DNA of 64,000 nucleotides from Euryodendron excelsum (GCA_033060915.1 CM065377.1:55248183-55312182), one strand, 5' to 3'; positions 22,030 to 33,290 are shown, counted from the first letter of the stretch. The notes: a model not told the origin generated them from the sequence alone. Program-made: numbers and translations.

Positions 22030-23045
22030 TTTTTTTTTTTGTTTATGGTGATTTATGTTTCAAACTTGTTTTAGGGACACATTAGGTCTGATGAAGAAGA
22101 CAGATTCATTACATAAAGTTTTCAGAACTCAGAAAGTGATTTCAGGTGAAGCGACACAGATGGCACTAACCAGCTATGGAATAGGCATTTGCCATGTTAG
22201 GCACATTGGATTCTAGAGAGCTAATAAATATTGTCAAGATGAATGACACTTACCATGCTCTCAAGTTGATTCTAGTGAATTGATAAATAATGATAAGACT
22301 AGTGGCAAGATCAATGTCACTTGCCATGCTCATAAGTAGATTCTAGAGAGTTGCTAATGTTGGTAAGACCAAATGGCAAGATGGTAGGAAGTTGGCACTA
22401 GCAAAATTTGGCACTAGCCATGCGAGAAGATTTACAAATCTATTTTAATTGAGTTGATTGGAAAGTTTGGGATATAGATGACTCTTAAGAAGATCTTTCA
22501 TATATAACTTAGGTATGTATCTTGACATACTAAGTGGAGAATAAAGAGTCCATGAAGAAGGATACACCTATCAAAGAGATAGGTTTTGTGGGCTATATAT
22601 ATTACAGAGAGACGTATTGGTGGATACGGACTCTCCAAATATTCTACAAAGAAAATATATTCTTCCATTATTGAAGAGCTGAATAGAAGATTGTCTTGGT
22701 GGATTTTGAAGGCGACAAAAAGCATTGTGGTGATTCGGTGCTAGAGTCAAGCGATTGGGGAAGAACAAAAAATCAAAGAGTCGAGTAAGTTAACTTATAC
22801 CGTAGTTCGTGGCGATTCGAACGGCATCCGTTGAGTTTGGTGTTTGGTTGTAAGTGTAACTTGCATAAATTGTTCATACATATTGCTTGGCTAGTCCGAA
22901 CTAAAGAAGTTGGTCCACATTATTATTATTATTATTTTTTTGCATTGGGTTTCCACAACAAAAATCTCTTGTCTCTGTGTGTGATTGATTTTATTATGCC
23001 TGCATGAGATTTATGATATATGCTTAGATGCAAGATTAATAGTTG
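22030..23045 (+). mobile_element. LTR-like insertion in copia I gag
   Basis: About 1 kb of unrelated sequence separates the gag blocks. It has LTR-like structure on the + strand: three imperfect 59-71-base repeats with GATTCTAG at 22209, 22268 and 22339, then a TATATATATT box near 22592-22601. A U5-like stretch ending GGGTTTCCACAACA (about 22963) follows, and an AT-rich tail. No exact duplication was found, so both ends are approximate. It may be a solo LTR. Confidence 0.45.
22180..22400 (+). repeat. Three imperfect ~60-70-bp tandem repeats
   Basis: Units share (T/A)(T/C)(A/G)CCATG, GATTCTAG(A/T)GA(G/A)(T/C)TG and AAGA(T/C)(G/C)AA blocks. They lie upstream of the TATA-like box, as repeats in LTR U3 regions often do. 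Confidence 0.55.
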
Positions 23046-23952
23046 TTAATTAAAATTGGCCACTTGCACCCTCACTAAGGTTAAAGTAAATCCGTGTATT
23101 GCAGAATTAGGATTTTTTTCAAGTAGCATGACAAAATGTGTAGGCATCAGATCAGGAAGGAGGACCGAAAAAGGTACCCGAGGGCTGAGTAGGGGAACTG
23201 TAGGAACCACCAGAAGTCGAAGAACCTCAGGAACCACCTAAGGAGCCTCTGAAGCGAGAACTAGATATGGTAAGTACTGTGTCCATAGGTGGTGGTTGAA
23301 TGAGACCAAGAGGAGTTTCCTCAAAAAAGAGCCCAGAAATAGATTGTTCCAAGGTAAGAAGAGGGCAACGATAAATAAGAGAAGCTCGAACAAGCTTGAA
23401 GATATCAGTAAGAGCCATAAGAAACATAATCAGGCTCTGTTGATCGTAATAGAGGGCAAACTGAGCAGCATTAGTAGAGCATATCCAAGTGGGCTTAGAT
23501 TAAGTTAACTAGTCCCATAGAGTATACATTTGAGACATGAAGGCATTGATAGACTGGCCAGATTCCTGTTTCAGATGATGTAGAGAAATCAAAAGCTGAT
23601 ACTGATGAGCAAGGTCTGCAGCAGTGTAGTAGTTGGCTAGAAAGGTCCAGATGGAGTGAGTAGTGTCAAGGCGTCCAAACTAGAGACTAATAGAAGGAAT
23701 GGACGTACTATGAAACTAGATGATGATCTGATGATTCTCACTATCCCATTCCTCAAGTTGTTCAGTGAATTCTATAGTCGTTTCGGCTACACCTTTAAGA
23801 GCTGCTTGAATATCTCCAGTGACATAGCGCCAAAGTTTTATTTCCTTGAGAAAATTAGACATGGCTTGAGACCAAGGAATATAATTAGAGCCCTCCAGAG
23901 TGACAGTAATAAGTTTAGATACCTCAGAACGCTCCATAGAGTAGAGACGTGG
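23046..23952 (-). pseudogene. Copia I Gag, N-terminal region
   Basis: Gag forms the virus-like particle that packages element RNA. From an ATG at about 23937 the minus strand reads SKLITVTLEGSNYIPWSQAM, then the KLWRYVTGDI block. This is the conserved N-terminal Gag signature of copia elements (LxGxNYxxWS). WDSENHQII follows, and the polypeptide continues with several stops and frame changes toward 23046. The 5' leader extends to about 24180. Confidence 0.82.
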
Positions 23953-24180
23953 GATGGCGAAACCCAACAGTAAAGAATAGTAGCTGAAAAAGGTCCAAAG
24001 CAAGAGAAGTAATAGCAACAGAGTAGAGACAGGCAAAATAGACTGCAAAATCGAATTCAGAAGACCCAAAATAGGCAGAAACCGGTCTGAACTAGTCAAA
24101 AAAGGGTTAAAAGAGGTCTGAACCAGCCAAAAGATACCAAAATCAAGTTTGAACCAGCTCTGGTGGACCGACAACAGCTG

Positions 24181-24374
24181 AGGTGGTGCGGCGCGGCGAC
24201 TGATGTCAACTGGGTCCCACCATTAGCTGGTGGGGTCCAATTGATGTGTCACCTATCAATTAGTGACTGACTCACAGTCGCGATTGTGAGTAGTAGTCCT
24301 CATACCAATAGTATACAATCATTTTCATCAACTTTGTAAAAATCTATTTATTGGCCTATACTGAGATCCGTTAA
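24181..24374. other. Junction between copia I and host sequence
   Basis: No LTR was found. A 20-base palindrome with one mismatch (CTCACAGTCGCGATTGTGAG) lies near 24270-24290. Confidence 0.4.
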
Positions 24375-24607
24375 ACTCGGCACTATGAGGACAACTGCAT
24401 TTGGGGTGTAATCTTTGACAAGTTGGAGAACTTTGGCCTAACCCTTAAGGACCACTACAAGGGATGCTTGTCATATGTGTCAACTGATAATGAAACTTTC
24501 CCCATATTTGAGGGAATAATGACCCTTGGAAATTCTTGACTTGGTGCGTTTCTCATTTGAAGCAAGCTATATATCGTGAGCAAGAACATGGCCGTGAGAG
24601 GGAGTAA
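24375..24607 (+). pseudogene. Unrecognised gene fragment with one frameshift
   Basis: After a TAA at 24372-24374 the + strand reads EDNCIWGVIFDKLENFGL, then HYKGCLSYVSTDNETFPIFEG. A one-base shift near 24513 leads to NNDPWKFLTWCVSHL and IYREQEHGRERE, which ends at a TAA (24605-24607). The two parts look like one former coding stretch with normal amino-acid composition rather than chance frames. I do not recognise the family. It lies between copia element I and the CesA exon, in the opposite orientation to CesA. Confidence 0.4.
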
Positions 24608-25277
24608 AACATTATCAATTTCTATTGCTGCTTTAAATTATGTTCTTCTTAAGGTTGAGCAAGTTTAGATTATGTGCTTTAAATTATGGGATATGTAAGG
24701 TTGAGCAAACTACGGCCTTTTTAAGGTGTTGTATTCCATTAAGTAACCTAATTTTTTTTGAAAATCTAAAACTATTAACTGATGAATATTGTTGTAGAGA
24801 TCATCTAAACAAAAATTCATTAGAATCTAATAACTTTAGCCATATGATTTTGCAAAAAACATTCAAACATCAAAATACTTTCAAAAATGTTCAAAAAATA
24901 TTTGAAAAATAAATTGGCTAAATCTTTTTTTAGATCGAATTAATTTTTTTAGGAGTAATACATCCAATGAAAACCTATATAATTGTAGGTTCTGATTTCT
25001 TTAAAATGAATTATAAAATAATACAAAATGAAGTGACATTACAAGTAACTGTATCTTTCCAACAACAGTAAAACCATTCCCCATCCCCTCCCCTCCCCTC
25101 CCCTCCAATTTAGCACAACTTTATTTACTTGGACTCTTTATTTATTTATTTTTGAATTATGAAGCGGGATTTTCTTTCTTTCTAGAAAAGCTAGTTGAAG
25201 TGGCTAATTTACTATAAGCATTATACATGGTATTTGAAATGGAACCCGCGTTATCCTAAGTAGATTCAGATGCTTAC
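24608..25277. other. AT-rich non-coding stretch, probably CesA intron remnant
   Basis: On the minus strand this follows the donor site of the CesA exon at 25278. The next CesA exon expected (KREYEEFKVR block) was not found. It contains a (CCCCT)n simple repeat at about 25080-25105. Confidence 0.5.
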
Positions 25278-25628
25278 TTTCATTGCTTTGCTCTGCGTTC
25301 CTTCACAAAAGAGGGTTGCAATTTATCCTTCAAGTAGTCAATCTTCTGTGAGAAGTAAATCTCCGGCCCATGTTGTTCAATTGAAATTTTTTTGCAGAAT
25401 GGAACCCACTTCCATGCAAATTCAGATGTTTCAAAAATATACTCAAATGTAAGCATCGCTGCACCATCATCAGAGACATAGCAGGAGACTTTGTCAACAG
25501 GGTAGTTCATAGCAAGGATTGAAAGCACAGTGTTACCAGTTATCAATGGTGGTTCCTTCATAGGATCAACTGTACTGACAAAAGAAATCGACAACAGCTA
25601 GTTCTGAGGGTTCTCCCTCTCTTTCATA
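25278..25628 (-). pseudogene. Cellulose synthase (CesA8-like) catalytic-domain exon
   Basis: The minus strand has an acceptor (CATTCCAAG) before 25628, then [66 protein letters not shown] and [12 protein letters not shown], and ends [12 protein letters not shown] before GTAAGC (25277-25272). This is the start of the catalytic domain, with the SDDG motif whose Asp binds UDP. DFFVSTVD and [11 protein letters not shown] point to the CesA8/IRX1 class. A 5-bp duplication (GCAAAGCA) just before the exon end shifts the frame, so the gene is broken. The exon relic at 3744-4011 is downstream in the same orientation, but the exons between them are absent. Confidence 0.92.
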
Positions 25629-25874
25629 CTTGGAATGAGAATGAGAAAATGATCTTATGTTTACAGTATCAAGGTCCTAATATTTTTGTTATGTTTGAGT
25701 TTTCAATTAGACTTTATAGCCACTTTAAAAGAAAAATCCTCCTACTAAAGTAATATTCTAATTTCCACTATATTTTCATATTTTGGTGTACCGCTGCGTA
25801 TTTTCATATTTTGATGCAAACTCAGGCTTAGCGTGACTGATTGAACAAGATTTTGTATGTATGAAATGCACAAG
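25629..25874. other. Upstream intron remnant of the CesA relic
   Basis: No coding signal seen. On the minus strand it leads into the acceptor of the CesA exon. Confidence 0.45.
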
Positions 25875-25991
25875 TAAAGGCCATATTCATTGCACAAGGC
25901 TCTCACTTTACAGCAGGGTCTGAGAGAAGTAGTAGCTAGGCAGCCTTATCCCCTCTGGGGGAATAAACACCTGCCATCGCGCCAAGTCACG
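25875..25991 (-). mobile_element. Au-like tRNA-derived SINE fragment
   Basis: On the minus strand a head GACTTGGCGCGATGGCAGG resembles an A box. It is joined, with the B-box part missing, to GGATAAGGCTGCCTA..., CAGACCCTGCTGTAAAGTG and GAGCCTTGTGCA. These are the body motifs of widespread plant Au-type SINEs (GGGTAAGGCTGC, CAGACCC, GGGAGC, GTGCAC). An internal deletion is likely. No duplication was identified. Confidence 0.5.
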
Positions 25992-26008
25992 AAAATATTT
26001 TAGATGTT

Positions 26009-26031
26009 GAGAGAGAGAGAGAGAGAGAGAG
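26009..26031. repeat. (GA)n microsatellite
   Basis: Uninterrupted GA dinucleotides. Just beyond, the 13-mer CTGTACGTACGGT is repeated twice (about 26039-26072). Confidence 0.9.
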
Positions 26032-26033
26032 GA

Positions 26034-26194
26034 GACCACTGTACGTACGGTGACTCCTACTGTACGTACGGTCAATGCACACAAACACTTAATAAAATAA
26101 TTATTATACTAAAATGAAGCATATATATACCTTAATTGGACTAACAATAACTATTTAGGGACTTTAGATTACACTTTTTGGAGTTTAATCACCA
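26034..26194 (-). repeat. Truncated 3' LTR (U3) of Athila-like element II
   Basis: On the minus strand it begins TGGTGATTAAACTCC after the purine-rich GGTGGAGGG. Only about 160 bases remain. The first 35 bases resemble the U3 start of the right LTR of element I more than that of its left LTR. Confidence 0.55.
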
Positions 26195-26207
26195 CCCTCC
26201 ACCTAGC

Positions 26208-26228
26208 TTTTGCTAGTCCCTAGCAAAA
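26208..26228. repeat. Perfect 9-bp-stem hairpin beside the polypurine tract (II)
   Basis: TTTTGCTAG-TCC-CTAGCAAAA. The identical 21-base palindrome occurs at the same place in element I (42075-42095). Confidence 0.9.
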
Positions 26229-26290
26229 ACGCGAAAAGTAAAACAAAATATATACAGTAAGATAATTTCCACTTTCAGGGGAGTCCTAGA

Positions 26291-26389
26291 TATATTTAGC
26301 ATATGCATCAAGCCTTTGAACCCCTACGTTACCCCTAGTGGACGAGTGGTGTCTCGTGAGGGCTTGTAGTGATGACACCCATAAACATC
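26291..26389 (-). other. Conserved non-coding block (element II copy)
   Basis: About 99 bases align without gaps to 42140-42238 at roughly 80-85 percent identity, judged by eye. The core is CCCTAGTGGACGAGT then GTGTCTCGTGAGGGCTT. ACGAG and CTCGT can pair as a small hairpin. The adjacent sequence is much less alike. Confidence 0.75.
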
Positions 26390-28149
26390 GGCTTATAATC
26401 AACAATCCTAGATATAGAACAATATAGGAGAAATGCATGGGAATATGTCACAATACTCAAAACAATGTATCTTTTCTTCCAATACAAACAAGATAAGTTT
26501 ATGAAAACATTACAACAAGATTCATGAGTGTGTGTGTGCTAGGATCATACATATTAGGTTACAATGTCTCACTTCACACCAACAACCTTAAAGCCTCAAT
26601 CCAAATGCTCTCCGGGCATGCACTCAAAGAACAATCGAACACACGGTTAATCTCACTTGGTTGCCCTTAACAAAAGAGTAAATGTGTAAGTCATGCAAGA
26701 GAGCGAACCAACTAAAAAAGACGATATAATGTAAGTGTATCGACTTGGCATGACTTCAGGAAAGAATGCTTTATGGCATAGATATTAATTAAGCATGATG
26801 TGCAAACAATGTCTCACATTCCATCAAGATCTTAATTGAAGAACATACTTCAGAATATTAAGGACTTTGTAAAGGAAGGTCAAGAGGTATCAAGGTATGG
26901 TAAGAAGGAAAGAAAAGGTGTGAAATTTCAATACATGTGTGATTCAAGGACATGTAGTGTTCTTTAAAGGCCATTATCCCTTCCAACTTTTGAATCTTCC
27001 AACATCACTCTCACCTCTTTTTAAGGTGTTAACTCCCTTCCCCTATCAATCACTCTCACCTCTTTTTAAGGTGTTAACTCCCTTCCCCTATCAATCATTC
27101 TTGTTTGCCCCCTTCTCTTTTTTTTTTTTTCATAACTCTCAATTGCTACACATTTCTCAAAAATATACTTTTTTTTAAGAATTGCAAAGAACGGGGATGC
27201 TTTCACTTGCCACTAACGATTTTTTTCTTCTTCTCTCTTTTTTTTTTTTCATCATGAGATTTAGAACTTCATCACAAAGGGTGTGAAAATGTGGTGTCAA
27301 AGGGGAGAAAATGTGCAATAAGACTCGGTGGCTCAAAATAAACAAAGACAACCTAAAATCATTTCCGAAGCAAATGTTGTGTATATAGATTGTAATGGAA
27401 TGTAAGTGCTAACCAATGCAAATCAACATCCAACCAACAAGCCAAATACAAGGGTAATGAAGTCATTTTTAAATGCAAGAGCCTAATAAAAATTTACTCA
27501 AGTAAGTGTAAAAAAAATCTCTCTAATAAGAAAATTGGCTCTATTCTCACTGGATAATGATCTCCACTCAATTAGGTTGTGTATGCAAAGATTAACAATG
27601 TACACTACTTAATATGATTCATGCTCATAAAGACAATCATCTTATCATAATGTAATCAAAACCACATCGCGTTCATATCGAAATTAAAGAATAACAATGC
27701 TCATCGTATTATAATCATGCTCCCATACTAACCCTTAATCATTCATGAATCCATAATTGAATCTCATAAGATATGCTATGGTCCCTCATGCGAAGTATCA
27801 ACACATCCACTATGAATAATAAAGGTCAATCAATAGATCACTAATGGATGCTAATAATGGAAAGTACATAATGAGAGAAACCATACAATATTGTCAACCT
27901 CTTACCATCATGCGATAGATAAAGATAAAATATCCACTAACTCATATATGAAAAAGATCCTGTATATACAAGAGGTCGACATCCACTGAAAGAATATATC
28001 ATGTAAGCACAAAATAGGTATGTACTCATATAGAACTGAAATGGACTATATCAAAAATGTTGCAGAGTTTTAGATACATCAATGAATGAAATGTATATAT
28101 GGGATGTACATGAAATGCAATACATGAGACACTATACATATGATGCTAT

Positions 28150-28533
28150 CTAAACTCCACCCTGCCTAAGCCCAAACTGATCATCATCCTGGAAATCATG
28201 CTCCCCTAGAGATATAAGGTCTGTAGCACCGACAGCTAAGTCAGGAAAGTTGGGCTCCTCATCCTCCCGAAGTCTTGCCAAAAGGTCAGTCAGCATTTGA
28301 CTCTATTGTGCCTGCTCTTGTCGAACCTCCTCCTGAAACCTAGACTGAGAGGCCTGAAGCTCTGCAATCTGGGCGCCCAAAGCTGTCTACACGATAGTGA
28401 TCTGGGCAGTCTCGAGAGTCGCACACCTCTGACCAAGCTTAGTATAGGCTACTTGAAGTCCTGCAACGGACTACTGCATCATCTGGATGGTTATGGTCTG
28501 CCTTTCAATATGTGCGCTCTGGTAGTCTAATAT
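28150..28533 (-). pseudogene. C-terminal part of Athila-like second ORF (II)
   Basis: The minus strand reads QSAHIERQTITIQMMQ, then ALGAQIAELQASQSRFQEE and LTDLLARLREDEEPNFPDL, and stops at 28150-28152. It is Gln/Glu-rich and likely coiled coil, comparable in position to the 3' end of the second ORF of element I (43968-45099). In-frame stops (after MMQ, TIV and AQ) show decay. The frame continues on the far side of LTR D at 33065. Confidence 0.6.
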
Positions 28534-31500
28534 TGTCGCGCTCAGATTTTTCGCACTCAAGGAATACACACACAAGCAGGAAAAATACTGTACTCTCTCG
28601 TTAAAATTCACCCTCCTAGAAGAATGAGTGTAACTAGGTTTGAATTGAAAATTAATTTGAATAAAGGGCTTTTGAAAAATATTTGGAGTCGCCACCTAAC
28701 TTGATTAAGGTGAGTTAGGTCACCTAAAAACTAAGCACAATTCGACGACTACACTTAGGGTTTTTGAAAACAGTTTTGAAAATACTTCCTCAAGAAAGGG
28801 TTTTTTTAAGAAAACAGGTTGTTTGGAAACCTTTGAAAAATATTTAACCCCTTTGAAAATAACTCCATTTTGGTCTTACGAAAACAGTGATCCTAGGTTC
28901 GGAGGTTGGTTACTTGTAGGGAAGACGCACTAAGCCATCACCCTACCCTGCCCTTGCGGTACCTACATGTCTATTCACTCTAGATCTACCTATGAGAGTA
29001 TTCAACTAACAATTGTCCAAAACTATCCACTTTAAAAAAGAATTTTGAAAAGATATGATGCATGATATGCAAGTGGAAGAAAAGATTTGATTTGAAAATA
29101 GATTTGAAAAAAGATTGGAATGGATTTGAAAAGATAGATTTGATTTTAAAATAAAGTTTTAGAGATTAGAAATAGAGATTTGAAAATAGATTTTTAGAAT
29201 TGAAAGTTGGAAGTAGAACATAGAATTGGAAATTGGAAAGCAATTATGGAATTAGAGATTTGAAAAGAGTTATGGAAATAGAAGCTTGAAAAAGATTGTG
29301 ATCGCACCCATGAGGGTTGCCTACGTATTCTTTTTGAGGAATAAGGTTAGTCGTAGTTCGGACAAGAGTCCGATAGTAAAGAAATTATTGATTTGAAAAA
29401 GGATTTGATTTAAACTTAGAATAGAAAATTGAAAATTGGAATTTGGAATGAAGAAGATTGGACTTTGATTTGAAAAGATAGAACTTGAAGGAAGAATTTG
29501 GACTTGTTTTTGGAAAGATTGAGGTTTAGGAAACCTAGACTCAGGAAAGAGAAGATTTAGAAAGAACTTGAGATTAAGAAAGATTGGACTCGAATGTTGG
29601 ATTTGGAAGATTAGAGAAAGATTGGATTTAGGAAAGGTTCGAATTAGGAAAATTTCAAAATAGGAAAGTGTCATTTTAGGAAAGTTCTATTTTAGAAGTG
29701 TTTCATTTTAGGAAAGTTTCGTTTTAGGAAAGTTTTAGATTAAGAAAGTTTCATTTTAAGAAAGGTTTTGTTTTAAGAAAGTTTTCAATTTAGAAAGTTC
29801 TAGATTTGGAAAGATTTGAAGTTTAGGAAAGTTTAGAATTTAGAAAATGTTTGAAAGTTTGAGATTTAGAAAACACTTGAAGTTAGGAAAGGTTTAAGTT
29901 TAAGAAAGATTTGAAGATTTGAATTTGGAAAGTTGAAACTTGGAAAGGTTGGAATTAGGAAAGATTCGGAAGCTTAAAGTTTAAGGAAATATTTAAAAGT
30001 TTAAGTTTAGGAAAATTATGGTTTACGAAGGTATGAGATTAGGAAAGAGTGAATTAGGAAGGATTGAGATTCCTATTTCCAAAAATAAAGGATTGGATTT
30101 TGTTTCTAAAAAAGAGATGATTTGATTTTGTTTCCAAAAACGGAGGATTGTATCTAGTTTCCTAAATGAGAAGATTGGATTTGGTTTCCTAAAGGATAGA
30201 TTGGATTGACATGGATTTGGAAGAGAAAGTTTTAGAAACCCTAGATTTGGAAAACTATAGTTTTAACGTAGAAAAGAGGTTTTTGGAAACTTATGATTTA
30301 GATGTAAAAGGGGAGATTTTGGAAACCTAAGTTTTAAGGCAAGATTGAAAATCATGTTTTTGGGAAGGAAAATTAGGGTTTTCTAATTGTTGGTTCAAGG
30401 GTTTGACTTAGACTCTAAGAAAAGAGATTTTGGAAAGTGAGTTTTTGGAAATAAAGATTTTTGGAAGGAAATCCTAGAGAGAAGTTTTTGGAAAGAGAGA
30501 TTTTTGGAAGGAAATCCTAAAGAAGAGTTTTTGGAAAGTAAACTTGAAAAAAGTTTTAGGAAGAAGATTTTGGAAGAAGCTTTTAGGAAAGAGTTTTTAG
30601 GAAAAAGATTTAGGGAGCATTTTTAGAAAGTGAATTTTGAGGAGAGTGTTTTTGGAAAGGAGTTTAAAAAGAGTTTTGAAAAATAGATTTTGGAGGGAGT
30701 GTTTAGAAAACAATTTTGGAAAGGAATTTGAAGAGAGTTTTTGGAAAGCATGTTGGAAAAGAGATTTTTAGAAAGAAAGATTTGAAAAGAGTTTTTAGAA
30801 AGTTTATAAAAATATCTCACTTTCCTAAAGCGATTCTAACCATAAGAAGAGTAGAACCACTTTAAGATAGTGGTTTTGAAAACAACAATGATTTTGAAAA
30901 TATGGAACATATTGGTCACTTTAAATGTAACACTTTCCTAAAGCAACCCTAACCATGAAAATGCTAGAATTACCTTAGGATTGTGATTTTGAAAACAAGT
31001 TTTGAAAAAGAAGGTTTTGATGCTATTTTGAAAATGTGTTTGAAAATGACTTTTAGAAGAATGCAAAATTATAATATGCATAATGCAAGTTGGGGTTCAT
31101 GAACATACAAGGTTAAAATGCTTTACCACATAATCAACGGGGCTACACCCACGTGGTCTCCGGTTAGACTAAAAGAAAGCCCCTGACACGGTGATCCTCC
31201 AATAGCCTAATCCTACACATGGACCAGGAAATCCCTTGTTTCAAGCATGTAAAGAAGGGGGGGGGGAGGGGGAAAGAAGATGGGGGATTAAAATAAAAGA
31301 AAACCTAAGTGGGTTCAAAGGGAGAGAAGAAAGGGGGAACATGCTTAAATTTAAATAGAGAGCCTACTTGGTGTCTTGTTTATTTTGCTTTGCTTTGCGC
31401 GCTTTGCTTTTCTTGCTTCGGTCCTTGCTTCACTTCAGTCTTCAAGAACTTATCTTCATTCTTTGGGAGCTTCAAAGTTGCAGCACTTCAGGTCTTCAAT

Positions 31501-33059
31501 GGAGGCTTTAGAGGCTAATGTATGAGTATATGAGAGTGTATGAGTGTATATGAGAGCTAGGGTTTGTGTATGGTGGCTAGGGTTTGGAGAACCTAAAGGA
31601 AGCTAGGGTTTAAGGAGGTTACGAGCTTTGTATATCGAAGAATAGGGTTTTTAGACTGAGTTTACGGACCTTTTTCACGCTGGAAGAGGCTCTGTATTTA
31701 TAGAGAGAGGAATGACTTGGTGCTTGTTGTAGTGGCGCCAGGCCAAAATTCCTTCCAGCACCACTAGGAGTGGGGCTAGCAACTTAGGAAAGTTTTAAGG
31801 TCAGTAAGCAACGTATCTTCAGAAGATTTTGGTGCCTGTACTAGTGACTACCATACAATTTTTAGCATGACTTCACTAGGAGTGACTCCGGAAGGTCCGG
31901 GAAGGATTTAAGGGACTGGGAATGGCCCGGAAGGCTGGAAAAGGTAGGAACCCTTAGAATAGGGTCTTGGGGGTAATGAACTTGAAAAAGGATGTCATAG
32001 TTTGTTAAAGGGGTAGACTGGGCCATTAGGAGCAAAACGGTTAACCGGGCCAGAAAGCTGCCAGGACGGACTCGGAATGTCCCGAAAGAAGACTCGAGAT
32101 TTGAAAATATTATTTAGAATGTTTTCAAAGGTTACCGGTTTGATACCCAGAGCCGGTGTGATTCCCGGGGCATTCGGATGCCTAAGGACAAAATGGCCAT
32201 CTTGACCGGAAAGTCTCGGAATTGGCCCAAAACTGACTATAAGGCACCTAATCATGCCGGATTGCTTTTAAGACCATCTTGGAAGGGTGGACTTACCCTT
32301 CTGAGGACTTAGGTACTTTCTCAAGAAACGTGCCGAAAATGGCCCTAGGGGCAGTTTGGTCATTTTTCATCGAAGTGAGCTAGCAGGCACCGATGTTGAC
32401 TTGGGTTTTAAGTGTTTCCGCCACTCTGACGGCGGTCCCATGATACAGGGGTTTGTTGGCAATTCCTTATATCGACATGTTTGTGAGCATTTCCGCTACT
32501 CTGATGGTTGCGATGTTTGCAAGTACTTCAGCTACTCTGACGGTTCGCGATCATTCTTGAGACTGCCTGATCTCGGGAAGCTGCTAAAGGGACTTAGCGC
32601 CTGAGGAATTAACTTTCTCAAAAGGCGTGCCAAAATGGACATTTCTGCATTGGCGAGCTAGCAGGGGCCAAAGGTGGACCGTTCTACCATCTCGGGGACT
32701 TGGGGTCTCGTCCCGGTCGACGGGTTTGAAGGGACTTACTATTCTGAAGAAACCTTCTGCAGAAAACGTGTTGGATAGGATAGAGTTACCGTCTCGAGGA
32801 ATAAACTTTTTTGAGAGAGGGATTGAAATTGGACTAGAAAAGAGGACTTACCGTTTTTGGGAAGGCGCGCCTATAGGATTGGACTGAACAATGCCCACAA
32901 GGGCATTTTGGTCATTTTGCCTCTATTTGGGTCTGGTGGGCCTGCGAAGCGATGAATTGACTGAATTAGGACTAGAATTCTAGAATATTTCCATATTGAC
33001 TTAAACTCAAGTCGGGACAGACTGGAGACTGCTGAGCGGGAAAAAATGGGGTGTTTACA
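28534..33059 (-). mobile_element. LTR D: giant Ogre/Tat-like solo LTR
   Basis: A 4526-bp LTR on the minus strand: on the + strand it reads TGTCGCGCTC...GGGGTGTTTACA. It is flanked by AATAT duplications (28529-28533 and 33060-33064). There is no primer-binding site or internal region. Its order matches LTR C: U3 near 33.0-31.7 kb, TATA box at the complement of 31695-31702, then a polypurine-rich (+ strand) R/U5. It interrupts the second ORF of Athila-like element II, whose frame continues across the site. Confidence 0.93.
31695..31702 (-). promoter_or_regulatory. LTR D TATA box
   Basis: TATAAATA followed by CAGAGCCTCTTCCAGCGTG on the minus strand, as in LTR C and E. Confidence 0.7.
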
Positions 33060-33064
33060 AATAT

Positions 33065-33290
33065 TTGGGCAAATGCCTGGAACACAGGACTCGCTTGGGC
33101 TGGCTGTCGCTCACCCTCAGCCTGTGGCTACTGCTGCTAATGTACCGGGACCTCCTCCCCCTCTGCAGGGACCTGCTGCGATTGCTGGGTTCTCTGCTGG
33201 GCCTGAACAAGTGCCTCAGCCCATCTCTGGATACCCGCTAACTAACCCGCCGCCCTATTCTGAGTGGATAGGGCGATAAGTACAAGAGCG
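33065..33290 (-). pseudogene. Upstream part of the interrupted Athila-like ORF (II)
   Basis: On the minus strand this reads ALVQAQQRTQQSQQVPAEGE, then GERQPAQASPVFQAFAQ, and runs straight into the sequence at 28533. It is Gln/Pro-rich, with in-frame stops in the middle (PVH and QQ followed by stops). Confidence 0.55.

Larger units (their letters stand above)
5783..24180 (-). mobile_element. Copia element I, split by nested solo LTRs
   Basis: Read on the minus strand, the order is gag (23952-23046), zinc knuckle (about 21985-21900) and protease (21841-21626). GAG-pre-integrase and integrase follow (about 21600-21365, then 8658-7900), then RT, RNase H, polypurine tract and the 3' LTR (6000-5783). 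The element is interrupted by the nested solo LTRs (8659-21359) and by a further LTR-like insert (about 22030-23045). The integrase-proximal frame reads across the first insertion site. No 5' LTR matching 5783-6000 was found near 24.2 kb, so the 5' end is deleted. Confidence 0.88.
26195..28149 (-). other. 3' non-coding region of Athila-like element II
   Basis: About 2 kb with no coding potential. It includes the hairpin at 26208-26228 and the conserved block at 26291-26389. A 47-base direct repeat (CACTCTCACCTC..CCCCTATCAATCA) occurs at about 27005-27096. Confidence 0.65.
26034..33290 (-). mobile_element. Athila-like gypsy element II, 3' part (contains solo LTR D)
   Basis: Only the 3' portion is present on the minus strand: the tail of a coiled-coil-rich ORF (33280-33065 and 28533-28150), about 2 kb of non-coding DNA, a hairpin, a polypurine tract (complement of 26195-26206) and the start of an LTR truncated by 26034. 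Layout and conserved non-coding blocks match Athila-like element I at 40405-53981. It is interrupted by LTR D. Confidence 0.78.
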
